8,981 nt of DNA, from NCBI GenBank assembly GCA_040755275.1, contig JBFMBE010000148.1, positions 1-8,981 of the forward strand. Direction: 5' to 3'. The position numbers and the translations under genes are program-made. Positions 5,243-8,981 of the stretch are shown piece by piece. The notes below the pieces were generated by a model that was given only the letters and a program-made list of their open reading frames with translations, did not search any database and had not been told where the DNA came from. The stretch's first letter is position 1; each line of letters opens with the position of its first letter. Source of the DNA: Desulfatirhabdium sp040755275 (lineage in GTDB: Bacteria > Desulfobacterota > Desulfobacteria > Desulfobacterales > Desulfatirhabdiaceae).

Positions 5243-6058
5243 ATGCAACCCAATTTTCTCGATATCATTCTGGATGCAAAGCGCATCGAAATCGAGGCGG
5301 CAGCGATTCATTGTCCCCAAGCCGTTCTCGAAGCGAAATGCAGGCAACCCCGGGCGCGTCGACCCTTTCCTGGAACATCGCATGGTTCCAACAGTTCTGG
5401 CATCCATATCATCGCCGAGGTCAAGCGGTCCTCCCCCTCCAAAGGCGCCATCTGCATGGACCTCGATCCGGTTCGCTATGCCCGGATGTGCGAATGGGCA
5501 GGAGCTTCGGCCATGTCGGTGCTGACCGAACCAGCGTTTTTCAACGGATGCCTGGAAGATGCGTGTGCCGTACGCAACGCCGTTTCCATTCCCGTTCTGC
5601 GCAAAGATTTCATCCTGACCCCTTACCAGGTCTACGAGACCCGTGCCGCAGGGTTGGATGCGCTCTTGCTCATCGTCCGTATCCTCGAGCCCGTCCTGTT
5701 GTCGGAGCTTCTGGAGCTGAGCCGTGAACTCGATCTCGATGCCCTCGTCGAAGTGACATCCGAGACGGAAATCGATGTGGCGTTAAAGGCGGGTGCAACC
5801 ACCATCGGCATCAACGCCCGAAACCTGGTCACTTTCGAGGTGGATATCCACCGCTGTGCACGCCTTCGGCCGATCATCGGACCCGACGTGACGGTCATCG
5901 CCTTAAGTGGTATTCAGAATCGTCAGGATATCGAATACCTGGCACAATCCGGATTTCGGCATTTTCTGATCGGCGAAACCCTCTGTCGGTCACCCCATCC
6001 CGCAGCAATGCTCGAGGAATTCCGAAAGCCTTTCGAACCACCATCCCAAACGGAGTGA
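5243..6058 (+). CDS. trpC: Indole-3-glycerol phosphate synthase
   Basis: TrpC closes the indole ring of CdRP to give indole-3-glycerol phosphate. This 271-residue TIM-barrel protein is not fused to TrpF. Visible motifs are IIAEVKRSSPSKG (Glu59, Lys61), VLTEPAFFNG, VLRKDFIL (Lys121), LVEVTSE (Glu170) and GINARNL (Asn191). By spacing these match Glu51, Lys53, Lys110, Glu159 and Asn180 of the Sulfolobus solfataricus enzyme. The position matching Glu210 of that enzyme is Leu221, in IALSGIQ, where ESGI is usual; Ser222 is retained. About three extra residues lie between Lys61 and Lys121. ATG 5243 is chosen because family homology starts there, 11 bases after trpD; its ribosome binding site is weak (GAAGAAAG, 5230-5237). 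An in-frame upstream ATG at 5099 lies inside trpD. Function is very likely kept, although the Leu221 substitution is unusual. Confidence 0.94.
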   Translation: MQPNFLDIILDAKRIEIEAAAIHCPQAVLEAKCRQPRARRPFPGTSHGSNSSGIHIIAEVKRSSPSKGAICMDLDPVRYARMCEWAGASAMSVLTEPAFFNGCLEDACAVRNAVSIPVLRKDFILTPYQVYETRAAGLDALLLIVRILEPVLLSELLELSRELDLDALVEVTSETEIDVALKAGATTIGINARNLVTFEVDIHRCARLRPIIGPDVTVIALSGIQNRQDIEYLAQSGFRHFLIGETLCRSPHPAAMLEEFRKPFEPPSQTE

Positions 6059-6062
6059 ACGT

Positions 6063-6755
6063 ATGAACCCGGAAATCCATACGACACCTGCTTGCAAGCC
6101 GACATTTCCCGTCAAGATCTGCGGCCTCACCCGACCCGAGGAAGCCCGGGCGGTCATGGAGGCGGGCGCAGCAGCCATCGGCCTGATCTTCTATCCCCCA
6201 AGCCCGCGGTTTGTCACGGTCGATCAGGCGAAGACCATCCGGAACACCCTACCGGCAGACTTTCCGCTGATCGGGATTTTCGTGGATGAAACCGCCGAAA
6301 CGGTTCAATCGGTCGTAGCATCCTGTGGGCTCAACGGTGTGCAGCTTCACGGTAAGGAAGACGCTGCGTTTGTCGATCGGTTCTTCCATCAAGGATTGTT
6401 GACCATCAAAACCCTCTTCTGGAACCGGGATCCGATGTTTTCGGCTGCAGCGGATTACAACTGTAGTGCTTTCCTGGTGGAATGCGGAAAAGGGCCGTTT
6501 CCCGGCGGAAACGCCCAAGCCTGGAACTGGGCCGCCGCAAAGCCGCTTGCCGAAAGACATCCTCTCATTCTCGCCGGTGGGCTGACACCGGAAAACGCCG
6601 TAAAAGCCATCCGGGACGCCTGCCCCGATGCCATCGATGTGAGCTCCGGAGTGGAATTCTGCCCGGGCCGGAAAGACATGGCCAGGGTCCGAATGCTGTT
6701 GCAAGCGATCCAAAATCCCGCTCTGCCCAAACCCTTGAGGAGAATTTTTTCATGA
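6063..6755 (+). CDS. trpF: Phosphoribosylanthranilate isomerase
   Basis: TrpF isomerises phosphoribosylanthranilate to CdRP, the substrate of TrpC. The 230-residue TIM barrel shows VKICGLT with the catalytic Cys20, IFYPPSPR, GVQLHG (92-97), LAGGLTPENA and the phosphate-binding DVSSGVEFCPGRKD. The usual LLD...GGTG segment that holds the catalytic Asp (Asp126 in Thermotoga maritima) reads FLVECGKGPFPGGN, so Glu140 stands at the acid position and Asn150 follows the two glycines. The distance from Cys20 to Glu140 (120) fits that between Cys7 and Asp126 (119). The N-terminus is about 13 residues longer than common homologues. The start at 6063 has GGAG (6052-6055) 7 bases upstream, overlapping the trpC end, and is 4 bases from the trpC stop. 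The stop overlaps the trpB start as ATGA. Confidence 0.94.
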   Translation: MNPEIHTTPACKPTFPVKICGLTRPEEARAVMEAGAAAIGLIFYPPSPRFVTVDQAKTIRNTLPADFPLIGIFVDETAETVQSVVASCGLNGVQLHGKEDAAFVDRFFHQGLLTIKTLFWNRDPMFSAAADYNCSAFLVECGKGPFPGGNAQAWNWAAAKPLAERHPLILAGGLTPENAVKAIRDACPDAIDVSSGVEFCPGRKDMARVRMLLQAIQNPALPKPLRRIFS

Positions 6756-7999
6756 ACACGCGTTCTACTCTCACGCTGTCCACCCAGACGTCACTGCCCG
6801 ACAGCTGCGGACATTTCGGCCCCTATGGGGGCCGGTATGTCGGCGAAACCCTCATGCCGGCTCTGCTCGAGCTCGAAGAAGCCTTTTCACGATACCGAAA
6901 CGACCCGGCTTTCCAGCTGGAACTCACCGCCCTCCTGAAGAACTACGCCGGAAGGCCGACCCCTCTCTATCCGGCCCTTCGTCTGAGCCGCATGCTGGCA
7001 GGAGCGACGATCTATCTCAAACGGGAAGATCTCGCGCATACCGGCGCCCACAAGATCAACAACACCCTCGGACAGGGGCTTTTGGCCCGATACATGGGAA
7101 AAACCAAGCTGATTGCCGAAACCGGCGCTGGACAGCACGGAGTTGCCACGGCGACAGTTGCGGCATTGCTCGGAATGGAATGCCGGATTTTCATGGGCAA
7201 GGAAGACATTCAGCGTCAGGCCCCCAATGTCCAGCGCATGGAGCTTCTCGGAGCACAGGTCGTATCCGTTTCTTCGGGAACAGGAACCCTCAAGGACGCC
7301 ATGAACGAGGCCATGCGCTACTGGACAGGTGCCGTAACGGACACTTTTTATGTGATCGGATCCGTCGCAGGCCCCCATCCCTATCCGCTGATGGTTCGCG
7401 AATTTCAAAAGATCATCGGGATCGAGGTCCGAGAGCAATTGATGGCTTCCTGCGGCGAGCTGCCGAATCTGTTGGTCGCCTGTGTGGGTGGCGGCAGCAA
7501 TGCAATGGGTCTTTTCTACCCCTTTCTGAACGATCCGGTCGAGATGATCGGTGTGGAAGCCGGTGGCGTCGGGATCGATACCGGCCGACATGCTGCCACG
7601 CTGTCTGCGGGCAGTGTCGGTGTGCTCCATGGCTCCAAATCTTACGTGCTGCAGGACCCCAACGGGCAGATCATCGAGGCCCATTCCATTTCGGCTGGAC
7701 TCGATTATCCCGGGGTAGGTCCGGAGCATTCATTTCTGAAGGATTCCGGAAGAGTTCGCTATACCTCGGTGACGGACGAAGAAGCCATTGGCGCATTTCA
7801 GACCCTGTGCAGAACCGAAGGGATCATTCCAGCGCTGGAAAGCGCCCATGCCTTGGCCTTCGCCATCCGAGAAGCCCCTCGAAGGCTTCCCTCAGAACGC
7901 ATCATCGTGAACCTGTCGGGTCGTGGTGACAAGGACCTGGCGGTTTTGACGAAATTAAACGAGGCTGCATCAGACCTTGAAAAGGGGGGCACTCGATGA
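6752..7999 (+). CDS. trpB: Tryptophan synthase beta chain
   Basis: TrpB is the PLP enzyme that condenses indole, channelled from TrpA, with serine to give tryptophan. The 415-residue protein has FGPYGGRYVGETLMPAL near the N-terminus and HTGAHKINN with the PLP-binding Lys101 (Lys87 in enteric enzymes). It also has ETGAGQHG with the catalytic Glu123, the phosphate loop GGGSNAMG, YPGVGPEHS and a C-terminal NLSGRGDKD. This is the standard TrpB1 form that partners TrpA, not the longer TrpB2. It carries an N-terminal tail of about 15 residues before the conserved region. The start at 6752 overlaps the trpF stop by 4 bases and has GAGGAG (6737-6742) 9 bases upstream. The frame also remains open upstream as far as 6482, but that stretch lies inside trpF and has no homology. 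The overlap with trpA suggests coupled synthesis of the alpha-beta complex. Confidence 0.97.
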   Translation: MNTRSTLTLSTQTSLPDSCGHFGPYGGRYVGETLMPALLELEEAFSRYRNDPAFQLELTALLKNYAGRPTPLYPALRLSRMLAGATIYLKREDLAHTGAHKINNTLGQGLLARYMGKTKLIAETGAGQHGVATATVAALLGMECRIFMGKEDIQRQAPNVQRMELLGAQVVSVSSGTGTLKDAMNEAMRYWTGAVTDTFYVIGSVAGPHPYPLMVREFQKIIGIEVREQLMASCGELPNLLVACVGGGSNAMGLFYPFLNDPVEMIGVEAGGVGIDTGRHAATLSAGSVGVLHGSKSYVLQDPNGQIIEAHSISAGLDYPGVGPEHSFLKDSGRVRYTSVTDEEAIGAFQTLCRTEGIIPALESAHALAFAIREAPRRLPSERIIVNLSGRGDKDLAVLTKLNEAASDLEKGGTR

Positions 8000-8814
8000 A
8001 CCGCATCCCACTGTTGTTCGACCAACTGAAGAAAATGCATCAGAAGGCTCTGATCGGCTTTGTCACGGCCGGAGATCCGGACATGGACACCTCTTTCTTG
8101 ATTTGCCGAAGCATGTGCCAAAGCGGACTCGATCTTCTGGAACTCGGTATCGCCTTTTCCGACCCGACGGCGGATGGCCCCGTCATTCAGCGCTCTTCGA
8201 GTCGCGCGCTGCAGCAGGGAGTCACACCTGCCGCCGTCATCGAGCTGGTCACACGTCTGCGCCAGGATATCGATACGCCGATCGTGCTGTTCACCTACTA
8301 CAATCCCATCCTGGCCTATGGCATCCGACGGTTCTATCGGGATGCCGTCGCTGCCGGAGCCGATGGCGTTCTGATCGTGGATCTTCCGCCGGAGGAATCG
8401 AAGGAAATGACCGATCAGTGGCCTGTACCATCCCTGCTGTCCTTGATCCGATTGATCGCGCCCACGACACCCGATGAACGGATTCGGACCATCGCAGCTC
8501 AGGCAGACGGATTTCTATATCTCGTCTCGAAAACCGGCGTAACGGGAAGCAACGGGCTCGACAGCGATGTGGTGGATATGAACGTACGCAGGATACGCGC
8601 CTACACAAGTCTTCCGGTATGCGTCGGCTTCGGCGTCAACACGCCACAGGACGTCTCCCGCATTGCACGACATGCGGACGGTGTCGTGATCGGAAGCGCG
8701 TTCGAGCGAACCATTGAGAAAGGAGTCATGGAACAGGAGATTGACCGCCTGCCGGACCAGCTTGCGGCCCAAACCCGTGCGTACAAAGAGGCCACGGCAA
8801 TGATCCCGCAATAA
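7996..8814 (+). CDS. trpA: Tryptophan synthase alpha chain
   Basis: TrpA cleaves indole-3-glycerol phosphate to indole and glyceraldehyde 3-phosphate and passes indole to TrpB. The 272-residue TIM barrel shows GFVTAGDPD (21-29) and LLELGIAFSDPTADGPVIQ. The catalytic Glu49 and Asp60 fall at the same numbers as in E. coli TrpA. Further motifs are FTYYNP, GVLIVDLPPEES, LVSKTGVTG and VGFGV. In loop 2, Ala53 replaces the usual proline and Thr58 the usual leucine; both flank the active site but are not the catalytic residues. The start overlaps the trpB stop as ATGA, and a G-rich Shine-Dalgarno (AAGGGGGG) lies about 7 bases upstream. It is the last gene of the operon, and no further gene follows on this strand in the window. 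Confidence 0.97.
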   Translation: MNRIPLLFDQLKKMHQKALIGFVTAGDPDMDTSFLICRSMCQSGLDLLELGIAFSDPTADGPVIQRSSSRALQQGVTPAAVIELVTRLRQDIDTPIVLFTYYNPILAYGIRRFYRDAVAAGADGVLIVDLPPEESKEMTDQWPVPSLLSLIRLIAPTTPDERIRTIAAQADGFLYLVSKTGVTGSNGLDSDVVDMNVRRIRAYTSLPVCVGFGVNTPQDVSRIARHADGVVIGSAFERTIEKGVMEQEIDRLPDQLAAQTRAYKEATAMIPQ

Positions 8815-8981
8815 TTCGGATGGAGTCGCAACAAGTCAGGAAGTCTCTGTCGAGTCGCGGGGTGACTGGGGAACCTTTTTCGCTGCTGCGAAAAAACTCA
8901 GCCGCCCGATCTCGTAGGATCGGACGGATGGCCATACAGCAAACAGAGGCTGGTTGAATCGCAACGGCTTGCTTTTCAATC
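8815..8981. other. Noncoding region after trpA
   Basis: No convincing gene is visible in these 167 bases. They contain an AT-arm hairpin at 8876-8895 and a GC-richer one at 8902-8927, described separately. The window ends before any downstream gene can be recognised. Confidence 0.6.
8902..8927 (+). terminator. Possible hairpin at the end of the trp operon
   Basis: The arms 8902-8911 and 8918-8927 pair over 9 bp with one internal C-A mismatch and a 6-base loop. The position, about 90 bases after the trpA stop, would suit an operon end or a 3' mRNA boundary. No T-tract follows, so it is not a standard intrinsic terminator. Confidence 0.3.

Noticed and set aside
6887..7729. 280-codon minus-strand frame antisense to trpB
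   Set aside because: Length alone is not evidence in GC-rich coding DNA; it has no motif or ribosome binding site and fully overlaps a well-conserved gene.
8876..8895. TTTTTCGC/GCGAAAAA hairpin as an intrinsic terminator
   Set aside because: The Ts precede and the As follow the stem on both strands, the reverse of what an intrinsic terminator needs on the 3' side.
8726..8935. 69-codon minus-strand frame at the right end
   Set aside because: It runs antisense into trpA, resembles no family I know, and lacks a clear ribosome binding site.

Overview
This window holds a complete, compact tryptophan biosynthesis operon (trpE-G-D-C-F-B-A, positions 2082-8814, + strand). A leader region with a Trp-codon-rich leader peptide and two tandem intrinsic terminators precedes it. 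On the other strand, reading away from the operon, lie a small heat shock protein gene (hsp20 family) and the 5' 1133 bases of a hemW-like radical SAM gene that runs off the left edge. I see no mobile element, CRISPR array, tRNA or rRNA.

The DNA looks chromosomal and moderately GC-rich. All seven trp enzymes are separate single-domain polypeptides (no trpGD, trpCF or trpEG fusion). Ribosome-dependent attenuation, the radical SAM HemW and the protein sequence flavour suggest a Gram-negative anaerobe, perhaps Desulfobacterota (former Deltaproteobacteria). That assignment is inference and only moderately secure.

Layout: 1-1133 hemW (-, partial, TTG start); 1153-1187 hsp20 terminator (-); 1206-1649 hsp20 (-); 1650-1856 divergent promoter region with TTGACA boxes facing both ways; 1857-1949 trpL leader peptide (three Trp codons); 1909-2050 attenuator with terminators T1 and T2; 2082-8814 trpEGDCFBA; 8815-8981 noncoding, with a hairpin.

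The enzymes cover the whole chorismate-to-tryptophan route. TrpE and TrpG make anthranilate, TrpD adds the phosphoribosyl group, TrpF isomerises the product, TrpC closes the indole ring, and TrpA and TrpB form tryptophan synthase. Genes are 4-bp overlapped (E/G, F/B, B/A) or 4-13 bp apart, so one transcript with translational coupling is likely.

The most interesting part is the leader. By hand folding it resolves into six segments. Pairings 1:2, 3:4 and 5:6 give a pause hairpin and two terminators. Pairings 2:3 and 4:5 give two successive antiterminators. Stalling at the Trp codons could therefore switch off both terminators in a domino fashion. Two altered active-site positions, in TrpC and TrpF, also merit a check.
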